A stretch of DNA of 64,000 nt, taken from NCBI RefSeq assembly GCF_002078015.1, contig NZ_LWBP01000188.1:62001-126000 (forward strand). The letters run 5' to 3'. This stretch comes from Niastella populi (GTDB lineage: Bacteria > Bacteroidota > Bacteroidia > Chitinophagales > Chitinophagaceae). This document shows positions 16,100 through 25,373 of this stretch, piece by piece; the stretch's first letter is position 1; each line of letters opens with the position of its first letter. Made by a program: the position numbers and the translations under genes. The notes beneath the pieces are model-generated. The model was given only the letters and a program-made list of their open reading frames with translations, was not told the origin of the DNA and ran no database searches.

Positions 16100-18673
16100 A
16101 TGCGCTGCTTTGTCAGATCATACATAACATATCTGGGGTTAACCTTTGTATACCTAAACTCGATAGCCCAACAACCGGTGGCAGATACCACGGCAACAAA
16201 AACTATTGCAGCCGGTCCCGAATACAAGGGAAGCCGGTTCTATCAAAAGTTGTGGGGTAAAAACCACCGTGTTGAATGGACCACACCTGTATATGTTCCT
16301 ATACTAAAACTCGATACCGCATTCGGTGGTTTGATACCATATAAAGCCGGTGGCGGCAATGAATCGAAGTCGCTTAAGCTGCGTACGAAATCGGGAAAAG
16401 AATACGCACTCCGTTCTATCAATAAATCAAGGGAAGAAGTAATACCCGATAATTTAAAGGGCACTTTTATGGAAGATATCGTTAATGACGGTGTCTCCAT
16501 GTCGCACCCCTACGGAGCGTTTGCCATTGGTCATATGATGGATGCCGCAGGCATTTATCATAGCAGGCCAAGGCTGGTGTATTTACCCAAACAGAAAGCG
16601 CTGGATACATTCAATGCCAGATTTGGCAATGACCTGTATTTGCTTGAAGAGAAACCGGAAGGCGACTGGCGCGAAGCAGATCACCTCGGTAATTTCCGTT
16701 CATTCAGCAGTACCGAAGATTTATTGGTGAAGCTGCAACAGAGCAATACCCATAGGGTTGATCAGCATGCTTATATAAAAGCGAGGTTATTCGATATGCT
16801 GATAGGCGACTGGGACCGCCATGAAGGCAACTGGGAATGGGGCGAAAAGAAAGTTGAAGGCGGCGTCCTGTATCAACCTGTGCCCCGCGATCGCGACCAG
16901 TCATTTTTTTATCACGATGGAGTTGTTATAAATCCCGTAATGCGCGCGGCCGGTCTTTTCTATATGCAGCACTATGATAGTGTTGTTAAGAACATTTCGC
17001 TGATGAGCCATGCAGCCCGTAATATGGACCGGCTGTTTACCAACGAGCTTACGCTTGAAGACTGGGTAAAAGAAGCCGAAGCCTTACAGGAAGCATTGAG
17101 CGATAAAGTGATCGTACAATCGGTGTCGCAGTTACCGCCGGAAGTATACGCTGCAAAAGGTAAAGAACTGATCGATAAAATAAAGGCGCGCCGCAATCAA
17201 CTGCCGGCGTTTGCCCGGCAACATTATCGTTTAATTGCCAAAGAAGTTGAAGTTACAGGCAGCAGCCGGCGCGAGTATTTTGAAGTTGCCGGCAATGGAA
17301 ATAATGAAATGACCGTGTCGGTGTACCGTATGAGTGAAAAGGGAGAAAAAGCACGGCAGCCTTTCTATAAAAGAACATTCAATCCCGGTCAAACAAAAGA
17401 GGTACGGCTGTTTGGAATTAAAGGCGAAGATGTATACGTGGTGAATAATGACGTAGACGATATAACCGTACGCATCATCGGCGGCCCCGGTAAGGATTCG
17501 ATAGTACAGTCGAAACAGAAAGTACATATTTACGATAACGCCAATAATATTTTTGAGACCTCCAAAGCCCGCATGCATTTGTCGGAAAATACCGCTGTGC
17601 ACAAGTGGAACTACAAATGGTTTAAGTACGATAAAAAGGGCTTTCTGCCAATTCTTTTCTACAGTTATGAAGACCGCATTTATGCGGGGTTGAGATACAG
17701 GATGAAAAATCAAAAATGGCGGCGCGAACCGTTTGCCTGGGCACAGGAGTTCGGCGTGCATTATTCCCTGTCGCAAAGAGCCCTCAGTGCATTTTGGGAA
17801 GGTTTATATCCAAATGTGTTGGGAAAGTGGAACTTCACTTACCGGGCGGAATATGATGTGGTACGATGGACAAATTTTTATGGAACGGGTAATGAAACCC
17901 GGTCGGTGACCAGGGATATCGATTACTATCGCATGCGCAGTGAAGAATGGCTTGTAAAGGCCGGGTTGTTTCGCAAACTGGGAAAAAGTACGGTGCAGGC
18001 AATGGGTTATTATCAACGGGTAAGAAGCATGCAGGATAAGGACCGCTTCTTCACAAAATATTTTTTGCACAACCAGGAAGTATTTAATACGCATCCATAT
18101 GCCGGGCTGCAGTTGACCTGGTCATACATACACCTGAAAGATTCAGTGGTGCCCGTATCGGGGTTCACCTTCCAGGCGAATGCGGTATATGCCAATGATT
18201 TCAGGCTGGATGAATTCTTTCAGCGATATAACGCAAGTGCGCAGGTATACGTACCGTTATTGAACAAAGTATCGATGGCCATACGCTTTGGCGGCGAAAC
18301 CATCGTTAACAACGATGTATTGGGAACGGGCCAGGCATATGAGCACGCCATCGTGGGCGGTCCGCGTACTATTCGCGGGTTCCGGCGCGAACGCTTCTGG
18401 GGTAAAACCGCGCTTTATAACAGCAACGAATTACGCTTCATCACCAATATGCGAACACGCTTCATGACCGGTAAAATAGGATTCTTTGGCTTTGTCGACA
18501 ATGGAAGGGTGTGGATGCCGGGCGAAAGATCTGACAAATGGCATTTTGCCTGGGGCCCGGGCATCATTATAGTACCGTTTGACAAATACAATATCACCGT
18601 TTCTTACGGTATGTCAAAAGAGATCAGTTTGGTACAGTTACGGTTGAACCGCATGATAAATATGATGCGCTAG
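16100..18673 (+). CDS. Outer-membrane Omp85/BamA-like barrel with N-terminal kinase-like domain
   Basis: An 857-aa exported protein. I use ATG 16100 because MRCFVRSYITYLGLTFVYLNSIAQ forms a signal peptide. Residues ~60-300 hold a kinase-like region with LIGDWDRHEGNWEW (about 233-246), which matches the GDxDRHxxN catalytic loop of Fam20/HipA/PI3K-type kinases. PRDRDQSFF (about 262-270) supplies a possible metal-binding Asp. The C-terminal ~330 residues form a beta-barrel with GGPRTIRGFRRERFW (about 752), the Omp85 loop-6 signature. POTRA domains are not obvious. It might phosphorylate or bind a surface or periplasmic substrate. It is not tightly linked to the upstream SusCD cluster (128-bp gap). 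Confidence 0.75.
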   Translation: MRCFVRSYITYLGLTFVYLNSIAQQPVADTTATKTIAAGPEYKGSRFYQKLWGKNHRVEWTTPVYVPILKLDTAFGGLIPYKAGGGNESKSLKLRTKSGKEYALRSINKSREEVIPDNLKGTFMEDIVNDGVSMSHPYGAFAIGHMMDAAGIYHSRPRLVYLPKQKALDTFNARFGNDLYLLEEKPEGDWREADHLGNFRSFSSTEDLLVKLQQSNTHRVDQHAYIKARLFDMLIGDWDRHEGNWEWGEKKVEGGVLYQPVPRDRDQSFFYHDGVVINPVMRAAGLFYMQHYDSVVKNISLMSHAARNMDRLFTNELTLEDWVKEAEALQEALSDKVIVQSVSQLPPEVYAAKGKELIDKIKARRNQLPAFARQHYRLIAKEVEVTGSSRREYFEVAGNGNNEMTVSVYRMSEKGEKARQPFYKRTFNPGQTKEVRLFGIKGEDVYVVNNDVDDITVRIIGGPGKDSIVQSKQKVHIYDNANNIFETSKARMHLSENTAVHKWNYKWFKYDKKGFLPILFYSYEDRIYAGLRYRMKNQKWRREPFAWAQEFGVHYSLSQRALSAFWEGLYPNVLGKWNFTYRAEYDVVRWTNFYGTGNETRSVTRDIDYYRMRSEEWLVKAGLFRKLGKSTVQAMGYYQRVRSMQDKDRFFTKYFLHNQEVFNTHPYAGLQLTWSYIHLKDSVVPVSGFTFQANAVYANDFRLDEFFQRYNASAQVYVPLLNKVSMAIRFGGETIVNNDVLGTGQAYEHAIVGGPRTIRGFRRERFWGKTALYNSNELRFITNMRTRFMTGKIGFFGFVDNGRVWMPGERSDKWHFAWGPGIIIVPFDKYNITVSYGMSKEISLVQLRLNRMINMMR

Positions 18674-18775
18674 GCCGCCCGCCAAAACATAGTTTTTCTC
18701 CCTGTTATAAAATCAATGATTTTTTACAATTCTCCCGCTTGCCGGGGTGATAGTTTTGTGCTGCAAACAAAAACA

Positions 18776-19642
18776 ATGAAGGCATTACACATCACCCGGT
18801 ACCTGATAGGCGTGTTGATGATTCCCGCCGGTATCAACGCGCAAACAACAGGCAAGATAAAAAACAATAAAAACAAGGAGATAATTATGAACACCGCACA
18901 ACAGAACAAAGCGATCGTATTGAAGATCTATGAACAATGTTTAAATAAGCGGAATTTTGATCTGCTGAATGAACTTGTATCGGAAGCGTATACCGGTATA
19001 CAGGGTAAAAAAGGTGCGGCCGGTTTTCAGGAACCCATGCAGGCGCTGATAAGATCTTTTCCTGATATGCAATGGAACCTGACGAACCTGATAGCTGAAG
19101 ATGACAAGGTGTTTGCAAGCTGGAAAGTGCAGGGTACACACACAAACCCGTTTAATAATATTCCTGCAACGGGCAAATTCATCAGCAGTGAGGGAACCGG
19201 CGTGTTGACCCTGAAGAACGGAAAAGTGATAAGTACCCACGTATTGACCGACCGTGTCGGTTTTATGCAGGCGCTTGAGGTATTACCGGCCGATGTAAAC
19301 GTGTTGTTCAACAGGAAGGCGCATAACGGGCAGGTGAATTTTATCGACAAATTCTTTGTGCCTGCTGCGGCCATTAAGGAGTTTCGCGAGCGGGTAAAGA
19401 TCAACCGCAATTTTATTGAAAAGCTGCCGGGCTTTATTGAAGATGCCGCTTATGAATATACTGATAACGATGGCAACCTGATCTTCATAACCGTGGCCAT
19501 GTGGCAAAGTGCCGAAGCATTGAACAAGGCCAAAGAAGCGGTGCAGGCCGAATATAAAAAAGAAGGGTTTGATGCGCCTGCCATGTTCAAAAGGCTGGGT
19601 ATTACCGTCGACAGAGGCATTTACACCCGGGTGCATGAGTAG
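18776..19642 (+). CDS. SnoaL-like ester cyclase domain fused to antibiotic-biosynthesis-monooxygenase (ABM) domain
   Basis: A 288-aa protein. The start at ATG 18776 (MKALHITRYLIGVLMIPAGINAQ) gives a signal peptide; an alternative ATG at 18888 (MNTAQQNKAIVLKIYEQC) would give a cytoplasmic form. Residues ~40-165 are a SnoaL-like fold (NKRNFDLLNELVSEAY..., GTHTNPFNNIPATGK, GKVISTHVLTDR), a scaffold used for small-molecule isomerases and binding proteins. The last ~100 residues are an ABM-type ferredoxin fold (VKINRNFIEKLPGFIEDAAY, WQSAEALNKAKEAV). Substrate unknown; the fusion is unusual. Confidence 0.75.
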   Translation: MKALHITRYLIGVLMIPAGINAQTTGKIKNNKNKEIIMNTAQQNKAIVLKIYEQCLNKRNFDLLNELVSEAYTGIQGKKGAAGFQEPMQALIRSFPDMQWNLTNLIAEDDKVFASWKVQGTHTNPFNNIPATGKFISSEGTGVLTLKNGKVISTHVLTDRVGFMQALEVLPADVNVLFNRKAHNGQVNFIDKFFVPAAAIKEFRERVKINRNFIEKLPGFIEDAAYEYTDNDGNLIFITVAMWQSAEALNKAKEAVQAEYKKEGFDAPAMFKRLGITVDRGIYTRVHE

Positions 19643-19654
19643 CAGTTGTATAAA

Positions 19655-19683
19655 TAAAAAAGCTACCCGGTCGCTGGGTAGCT
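19655..19683 (-). terminator. Terminator of the OsmC gene
   Basis: AGCTACCC and GGGTAGCT form an 8-bp stem around GGTCGCT. Read on the minus strand it is followed by TTTTTTATTTA, so it terminates the minus-strand OsmC gene ending at 19755. It lies between two converging genes and may also slow the plus-strand transcript. Confidence 0.75.
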
Positions 19684-19754
19684 CTTCTCGATCATAGATT
19701 GGATTAACAGTAAAACAACCGGAAGGGAGTTAACACTTATTTTGAAAGATCATC

Positions 19755-20216
19755 TTACAACCCACTTTGGGTTACCGGGTTGTTGTGAATAACAGGATTA
19801 AATATAATTTTTGATTTTATTGAATTGGAGATCAGGCAGGCCGCTTCAGATTTTTCCAGCACCTTCAGCGCCTTTTCTTTATCGGCAATATTTTTAATCG
19901 TGAGCTCTGGCGACAGAACAATTTCGCTGATAATATATTTGCCATCTATTTTCTCCAGCTTGCCATTGGCGTTACTGGTGAAGCTGATGAATTCAAATTT
20001 TGAATTTTCTGCAATGGCCAGAAACGTGGTCATAAGACAGCTGTTGACTGCCGCTACCAGCAAATGTTCAGGCGACCAGATGCCCGCTATGCCTTTGTGG
20101 AATTCAGGCGGCGTGGCAACCTCGATATTTGACTGTAGAACCGGCGAGCTTACCAGGCCCTTTCTGTCGGCTTTCCAATCGAGCTTTACTTCGTAGTAAT
20201 GAGCGGTATCATTCAT
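19755..20216 (-). CDS. OsmC/Ohr-family peroxiredoxin-like protein
   Basis: A 153-aa OsmC-fold protein. The two redox cysteines of the family are visible: AAVNSCLMTTFLA (about residue 57) and SEAACLISNSIKS (about residue 131), each in its conserved helix. HLLVAAVNSC follows the usual G(I)WSPEHLLVAA pattern. Known activity: reduction of organic hydroperoxides, using lipoyl or thiol reductants. Cytoplasmic, no signal peptide. It stands alone, facing the SnoaL/ABM gene from the opposite strand, with its own terminator downstream. The plain start is ATG 20216. Confidence 0.9.
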   Translation of the reverse strand: MNDTAHYYEVKLDWKADRKGLVSSPVLQSNIEVATPPEFHKGIAGIWSPEHLLVAAVNSCLMTTFLAIAENSKFEFISFTSNANGKLEKIDGKYIISEIVLSPELTIKNIADKEKALKVLEKSEAACLISNSIKSKIIFNPVIHNNPVTQSGL

Positions 20217-20356
20217 ACTTCAGGTTTTTATAGAATTACGCTTGCTATATCTGTCACAAAACTATAACCGGGCTAATGAAATGCAGCTGATGGTGGTTGG
20301 TGTTGCGGCTGATTGCGGTCAGGTTGTGAAGTTGTAGAAAAGAAGCAGGAGAGGCC

Positions 20357-20387
20357 TTTGAAACCATAGATCTGTTATATATCTTTG
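20357..20387 (+). promoter_or_regulatory. Consensus Bacteroidetes promoter of the RtcB gene
   Basis: TTTG at 20357-20360 and TATCTTTG at 20380-20387 are separated by exactly 19 bp, a perfect match to TTTG-N19-TAnnTTTG. Transcription would begin about 20393, giving a leader of about 90 nt. The sequence from 20217 to 20356 shows no gene. Confidence 0.85.
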
Positions 20388-20392
20388 CACTT

Positions 20393-20449
20393 CCGATAAT
20401 ATCGGCTGCTGACATCTCTGAACGGGGCAGATGTTCCTACCAAAGCCCC
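20393..20449 (+). promoter_or_regulatory. Structured leader: hairpin plus H-type pseudoknot
   Basis: At the start of the predicted leader is a small hairpin CCGAT-AAT-ATCGG. Next, ACATCT (20412-20417) pairs with AGATGT (20429-20434), and GGGGC in the loop (20424-20428) pairs with GCCCC (20445-20449). The two stems abut, giving a classic H-type pseudoknot with loops CTGAAC and TCCTACCAAA. This architecture is shared by small riboswitches such as preQ1-I and SAM-II, but the sequence matches none that I recall. It is 34 nt before the RtcB ATG. Role as a riboswitch or RNA-damage sensor is inference. Confidence 0.5.
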
Positions 20450-20483
20450 ACGATCTAATCTTTTTTATTCCAAATTAAAGAAC

Positions 20484-21614
20484 ATGCAATCTATTGGATT
20501 CTATTGCGATGCCGGTAGCATTGAGCAAAATGCTATGGCGCAATTGCAGCAGTATGCGCAGAAGCCGTATGTGAACGCCATTTGCGCGTTTACCGACATT
20601 CATTACTGTGCCGAAAAAGCGTTACCGGTAGGGGTGGCTTTTCAAACAACCGGCTATTGTTACCCACTCATAACCGGCAAGGACATCGGCTGTGGAGTAA
20701 CGTACCTTAAAATAAGTAAGGCCTTTTGGTTAAAACCGTTCGACAAAAAAGCCCATTTCCAGGCCCTGTACCTGGCTCATCAAAAAATGACCGATGATGG
20801 CCTCGGTGGTGGCAATCACTTTCTGTCGATTGAAGAAGACAGTGAAGCGGTATATATTATTTGTCATACCGGTACCAGGGACAGAGGTATTGCCCTGTAT
20901 CAGCAATGCCTGCAACTTACCTGGGATTTTTCCCGCGAGTACGGACAGGATGTTGATTTTGTGCACCGGGATTTTTTAACAGAAGAATTCCGGCAGTACT
21001 ATAACGCAACCCTCACGTTCGGTTATGACCGGCGTAAAAACTTTTGCATTAAGACCCTGCTCTTTTTGCAGAAAGCCAATTACATAAGGTGCGACAAAAA
21101 CGCCATCGATAAAAGCTACCTCAATCTCAATTTTAATAATATTGAAGAAGAAGGTAGTTTGAATGGAACTCCTTATAAGATGGAAGATTCCATTCATAAT
21201 CATGTGCGTTTTGCTGAGCAGCATATTATGCATCGAAAAGGCAGTACCGAACTGGTAAAAGGAAAAACCGTGGTTATTCCTTTGTCGATGTCAAGGGGCA
21301 GCTTATTGGTACAGGCTGGTTCCGTTACCACAACTGGTACGGCGCTGAATTCCTGTGCGCATGGCGCAGGCAGAAGGTTGTCGCGCTTCGATGCCATGAA
21401 GTACTGGAAAACAGTATTGAAGGAGAAACAACGCCGCGAATATAAGGAGCGTTTTAGCGAATTATTGAACCGTTCGGGTAATTTTCCACCGGGATACATC
21501 CAGGAGTTTGATTTCGCCTACAAGGATGCCGCCGATATTTTTACATATCAGCCGCATTTGAAAATGGTAACGCAAACAACGCCGGTAGTAACGGTGAAGT
21601 ATACGGAAATTTAA
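20484..21614 (+). CDS. rtcB-like: RtcB-family RNA ligase (compact form)
   Basis: A 376-aa RNA-splicing ligase homologue, shorter than the usual ~480 aa. All key blocks of the family are present. GKDIGCGV gives the Asp and Cys metal ligands, GLGGGNHFLS and ICHTGTRDRG give His ligands, and DSIHNHVRF and HRKGST follow. Then come IPLSMSRGSLLVQAGS and NSCAHGAGRR, the His that accepts GMP. Known chemistry: GTP- and Mn-dependent joining of 2',3'-cyclic-phosphate or 3'-phosphate ends to 5'-OH RNA. The missing length lies between the GTRD and HNHV blocks. No archease or release-factor-H gene is adjacent. A strong promoter and structured leader precede it. Confidence 0.9.
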   Translation: MQSIGFYCDAGSIEQNAMAQLQQYAQKPYVNAICAFTDIHYCAEKALPVGVAFQTTGYCYPLITGKDIGCGVTYLKISKAFWLKPFDKKAHFQALYLAHQKMTDDGLGGGNHFLSIEEDSEAVYIICHTGTRDRGIALYQQCLQLTWDFSREYGQDVDFVHRDFLTEEFRQYYNATLTFGYDRRKNFCIKTLLFLQKANYIRCDKNAIDKSYLNLNFNNIEEEGSLNGTPYKMEDSIHNHVRFAEQHIMHRKGSTELVKGKTVVIPLSMSRGSLLVQAGSVTTTGTALNSCAHGAGRRLSRFDAMKYWKTVLKEKQRREYKERFSELLNRSGNFPPGYIQEFDFAYKDAADIFTYQPHLKMVTQTTPVVTVKYTEI

Positions 21615-21621
21615 GAAAAAG

Positions 21622-21664
21622 AAGGGCGGTTCTTTGCCGGTTGGCGGAGGAGCTGCCCTTTTTT
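21622..21664 (+). terminator. Terminator of the RtcB gene
   Basis: AAGGGCGGTT pairs with AGCTGCCCTT (10 bp with wobble pairs), followed by TTTT at 21661-21664. The minus strand also reads into CTTCTTTTTC, so it can serve the converging carboxylase operon too. Confidence 0.75.
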
Positions 21665-23207
21665 ATAATGGTATATTCCCATGCTTCTTTTTCGGCAGGG
21701 TAGCCACTTTGTTCTCGAGCATGGCAAAGGCTTTTATAAGTTTGGCGCGTGTGTGTTTGGGTTCTATCACTTCATCGACAAATCCTCTTTCGGCAGCCAG
21801 GTAGGGCGTAGCAAATTTCTCTGCATACTCCGCTTCTTTTTCTGCCAGCTTTTTCGCCGGATCGGCCGCTTCGGCGATCTCCTTTTTAAAAATGATCTCA
21901 CTGGCGCCCTTGGCGCCCATCACCGCAATTTCAGCCGTTGGCCAGGCATAATTCATATCGGCCCCAATATGTTTTGAATTCATTACGTCATATGCGCCGC
22001 CATATGCTTTTCGGGTAATGACGGTCACCCGCGGCACCGTTGCCTCGCTGAATGCATACAACAATTTGGCGCCATTGGTGATAATGCCATGCCACTCCTG
22101 GTCAGTGCCGGGTAAAAAGCCAGGCACATCAACGAGCACCAGCAATGGAATATTGAAACAATCGCAAAAGCGGATGAAACGGGCCGCTTTTTTTGAACTG
22201 TCGATATCCAATACCCCGGCAAGACTTATGGGTTGATTGGCTACAATGCCGATACTTCTGCCTGCCAGCCGCGCAAACCCGATCACTATATTGGTGGCGT
22301 AATCGCCATGAATTTCAAAAAAGGATGCTTCGTCACTGATGCCTGCTATCACCGACCGCATATCGTATGGCTGATTATTGCTTTCGGGAATAATGGTTTC
22401 AAGCACCGGCCTGGTTTCATCACCTAAATCATAAGGCGCTTTCGGTGTCGTATCTTCGCAGTTCTGCGGAATATAACTTAACAGTTTTTTTATTTCGGCA
22501 ATGCATTCCACATCGTTAGCCGCTGTTAAATGTGTTACACCCGATTTGGTTGAATGCGCAGAAGCACCGCCCAGTTCTTCGGGGCTCACTTCTTCATTGG
22601 TAACTGTTTTTACCACATTAGGCCCGGTCACAAACATATAACTCGTATTCTCCACCATTAATGTGAAGTCGGTCATGGCCGGCGAGTAAACCGCCCCGCC
22701 GGCGCAGGGCCCCATAATAGCGGATATTTGTGGTATTACGCCGGAAGCCAGCACATTCCGGTAAAAGATATCGGCATAACCACCCAGCGATCTCACGCCT
22801 TCCTGGATCCGGGCGCCGCCGGAATCGTTCAATCCGATCATCGGTGCGCCGGTCTTCATGGCCAGGTCCATCACTTTGCATATTTTTTCTGCATGCGTTT
22901 CTGACAGGGCGCCGCCAAATACAGTGAAATCCTGCGCAAACACATACGCCAGCCTTCCATTGATGGTGCCATAACCTGTTATTACACCATCGCCATAAAA
23001 TTGCTGACTGTCCATTCCAAAATCTTTGGTGCGATGCAAAACAAGGGCGCCGATCTCTTCAAAGGAGCCGGGGTCCATCAACAACGTGATGCGTTCCCGG
23101 GCGGTAAGTTTTCCTTTTTTATGTTGCGCGTCGTTCCTGTGCGCTCCGCCGCCCAGTTTTCCTTTCTCTATCTTTTGTTGTAATATCTCCGATTTCGTTT
23201 TTTTCAT
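21663..23207 (-). CDS. pccB: Acyl-CoA carboxylase carboxyltransferase (beta) subunit, propionyl-CoA type
   Basis: A 514-aa carboxyltransferase with the crotonase-like N- and C-halves. Visible landmarks are [20 protein letters not shown] at the N-terminus, [14 protein letters not shown] and [12 protein letters not shown] (oxyanion-hole loops) in the first half, and [13 protein letters not shown] and [13 protein letters not shown] in the second. In AYGGAYDVM the Asp is the position that favours propionyl-CoA; acetyl-CoA enzymes usually have Ile there. It transfers CO2 from carboxybiotin to propionyl-CoA, giving methylmalonyl-CoA. Last gene of a three-gene minus-strand operon (BCCP, biotin carboxylase, carboxyltransferase), 58 bp after the biotin carboxylase. 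Confidence 0.92.
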   Translation of the reverse strand: MKKTKSEILQQKIEKGKLGGGAHRNDAQHKKGKLTARERITLLMDPGSFEEIGALVLHRTKDFGMDSQQFYGDGVITGYGTINGRLAYVFAQDFTVFGGALSETHAEKICKVMDLAMKTGAPMIGLNDSGGARIQEGVRSLGGYADIFYRNVLASGVIPQISAIMGPCAGGAVYSPAMTDFTLMVENTSYMFVTGPNVVKTVTNEEVSPEELGGASAHSTKSGVTHLTAANDVECIAEIKKLLSYIPQNCEDTTPKAPYDLGDETRPVLETIIPESNNQPYDMRSVIAGISDEASFFEIHGDYATNIVIGFARLAGRSIGIVANQPISLAGVLDIDSSKKAARFIRFCDCFNIPLLVLVDVPGFLPGTDQEWHGIITNGAKLLYAFSEATVPRVTVITRKAYGGAYDVMNSKHIGADMNYAWPTAEIAVMGAKGASEIIFKKEIAEAADPAKKLAEKEAEYAEKFATPYLAAERGFVDEVIEPKHTRAKLIKAFAMLENKVATLPKKKHGNIPL

Positions 23208-23265
23208 GCAGCGAAATTTTATGCTGAACGGGCCTGATGATTGTGTCCTGAGAATGTTTAGCCTT

Positions 23266-24735
23266 TCAGGATCTACGGGTCCAGTTTGTTGGTAATGGTT
23301 CTGCCGCCTTCACATCATCTTGTTTTTGCAACCAGTATTTTAAGGCGATCATGCCAGCCAGCGCCGCCTTGTTTTTTTGCTGCGCCTGCAGCTTCTCTGC
23401 CGAATAATATTTTTGAACGAATTGGGTATCGAACCGCCCGGTTAAAAATGCATCGTGTTCCAGTACGAAATTGCCGAAAGGCAACGTGGTTTGCACCCCT
23501 TCAATATGGTAACCGGCAATGGCGGTCTTCATTTTTTGTATGGCCTCCGTGCGGTCGTTGCCATGGGTAATAAGTTTGGCGATCATGGGATCGTAATACA
23601 CGGGTATCGGCATGCCCTCGGTATAACCATCATCAACCCGTACGCCATCGCCTGAGGGTTTTTCGTACCTGGTCAACGTGCCGGTTGAAGGCAGAAAATC
23701 ATTGAGCGGGTCTTCGGCATATACCCGTAACTCCAGCGCATGACCGTTGATGGTAAGATCATCCTGGCTGAACCGGAGCTTTTCACCCCGAGCTATTTTT
23801 ATTTGCTCTTCTACCAGGTCGATACCGGTTATCATCTCCGTTACGGGGTGCTCTACCTGCAAACGCGTGTTCATTTCGAGGAAATAGAAATTCAGATCTT
23901 CATCGAGCAGAAATTCTACCGTTCCTGTACTCCTGTAATTACATGACCGGGCAACCATCACCGCCGCTTCACCCATTTTTTGTCTCAGCTCAGGAGTGAG
24001 AACAGAAGAAGGTGATTCTTCTACTACCTTCTGATGGCGCCGTTGTATGCTGCATTCGCGTTCAAACAAATGCACGGTATTGCCATAGTTATCTGCCAAT
24101 ACCTGTATTTCAATATGCCGCGGCGACGCCACATATTTTTCTATAAATACCGACCCGTCGCCAAATGATGATAGTGCTTCGCTGGTGGCGCGCTCCATTT
24201 GTTCTGCCAGCTCACTTTCTTTAGCGGCTATGCGCATTCCCTTACCCCCGCCGCCGGCAGAAGCTTTTATCAGAATGGGATAACCGATCTCCACTGCAAC
24301 CTTTTGGGCTATGGAAATATTGTCAATGGCTTTGTCGATCCCCGGCACCATGGGAATATTATATTTCTTTACGCATTCTTTGGCTGCCAGTTTGGAACCC
24401 ATAATGCGCATGGCTTCGTGGCCAGGCCCAATGAAAGTAATACCGGCTTCTTCTACCTTTTTTGAAAAGGCAGCGTTCTCGCTGAGGAACCCATAACCCG
24501 GATGGATACCGTCGACCCCCAGTTGTTTTGCAAAGCTGATGATCGCATCGCCGTTCAAATAACTTTGGTTCGAGGGAGCGGGCCCTAAACAAACCGCTTC
24601 ATTGGCAAAAAGCACATGCGGTGAATGGCGGTCAGCTTCTGAATAAACAGCTACCGATCGTATTCCCATCCTGTGTATCGTTCGCATGATCCGTAAGGCA
24701 ATTTCTCCGCGGTTCGCGACTAATATTTTTTGCAT
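23266..24735 (-). CDS. accC: Biotin carboxylase subunit of acyl-CoA carboxylase
   Basis: A 489-aa ATP-grasp enzyme that carboxylates biotin. The N-terminal block is [17 protein letters not shown], then [13 protein letters not shown]. The ATP-binding glycine loop is [14 protein letters not shown], the catalytic region has [19 protein letters not shown] and [17 protein letters not shown], and [20 protein letters not shown] contains the catalytic Arg and Glu residues. Length is near that of stand-alone AccC with a short extra tail (about 40 aa) that lacks a biotin motif, because the BCCP is a separate gene upstream. Forms the complex with the flanking pccB and BCCP genes. Confidence 0.93.
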   Translation of the reverse strand: MQKILVANRGEIALRIMRTIHRMGIRSVAVYSEADRHSPHVLFANEAVCLGPAPSNQSYLNGDAIISFAKQLGVDGIHPGYGFLSENAAFSKKVEEAGITFIGPGHEAMRIMGSKLAAKECVKKYNIPMVPGIDKAIDNISIAQKVAVEIGYPILIKASAGGGGKGMRIAAKESELAEQMERATSEALSSFGDGSVFIEKYVASPRHIEIQVLADNYGNTVHLFERECSIQRRHQKVVEESPSSVLTPELRQKMGEAAVMVARSCNYRSTGTVEFLLDEDLNFYFLEMNTRLQVEHPVTEMITGIDLVEEQIKIARGEKLRFSQDDLTINGHALELRVYAEDPLNDFLPSTGTLTRYEKPSGDGVRVDDGYTEGMPIPVYYDPMIAKLITHGNDRTEAIQKMKTAIAGYHIEGVQTTLPFGNFVLEHDAFLTGRFDTQFVQKYYSAEKLQAQQKNKAALAGMIALKYWLQKQDDVKAAEPLPTNWTRRS

Positions 24736-24773
24736 CGTCAGTTGTTCTTTTTTTATTTCGGTCCGGGGGTGAT

Positions 24774-25265
24774 CTATTCCAGTTCTACCAATACCTGCCC
24801 TTTTTCAACGGCCTGCCCGGCCTGCACATTTATTTTTTTTATGGTGGCATCGGCATGTATCAGAATGCTGTTCTCCATTTTCATGGCTTCAAGTATCAGC
24901 ATGCGATCGCCTTCTTTTACTGCCTGTCCTTCAGCAACGCTTACCTCAAGCACAAGGCCCGGCATCGGGGCTTTGATCTCTTTCACCTGTTTGCCGCTGG
25001 CAGTGCTAAAGCCCATTTCTTCCAGCCGCTGGTCGAGTGCATCTTTTATTGCTACTTCAAATGTTTCGCCGCCGGTTTCAATGGTAAACGTTTTGGTGAG
25101 CATACCGGCGCTAACCAGTCTTGCATTGACCGACCGGTGATTGTTGTCGATGGCATTGAATTCCGTGGGGGTAATGGCAACCAGGTCAAGCGCATCGAGG
25201 TCGGTTTTTGTGAAGCAGAAAGTGAACCCATTGACAAGGACCTTATACGAATCGTTAGCGGTCAT
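24774..25265 (-). CDS. Biotin carboxyl carrier protein of acyl-CoA carboxylase
   Basis: A 163-aa biotin acceptor. I start it at ATG 25265 (MTANDSYKVLVNG) because the longer frame runs back toward a terminator hairpin. The N-terminal ~85 residues are a BT-like linker domain (VLVNGFTFCF..., TFTIETGGETFEVAIKD). The last 75 residues are the biotinyl domain with KAPMPGLVLEVSV and the biotinylation motif LEAMKMENSI (Lys). It shuttles carboxyl groups between the AccC and PccB proteins. First gene of the operon, 38 bp before accC. Confidence 0.9.
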   Translation of the reverse strand: MTANDSYKVLVNGFTFCFTKTDLDALDLVAITPTEFNAIDNNHRSVNARLVSAGMLTKTFTIETGGETFEVAIKDALDQRLEEMGFSTASGKQVKEIKAPMPGLVLEVSVAEGQAVKEGDRMLILEAMKMENSILIHADATIKKINVQAGQAVEKGQVLVELE

Positions 25266-25308
25266 TAGCGATATTTTGCTGTAATTTAAGTAATTGCATG
25301 GATGCCAT

Positions 25309-25341
25309 AAAAACAAAAGCGTTCCGGTATAAACGGAACGC
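25309..25341 (-). terminator. Terminator of the M43 protease gene
   Basis: GCGTTCCG and CGGAACGC form an 8-bp stem; on the minus strand it is followed by TTTTGTTTTT. It separates the protease gene from the carboxylase operon on the same strand. Confidence 0.85.
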
Positions 25342-25373
25342 AAAGCAAAATCTAATATGTAGTGATGGAGATC

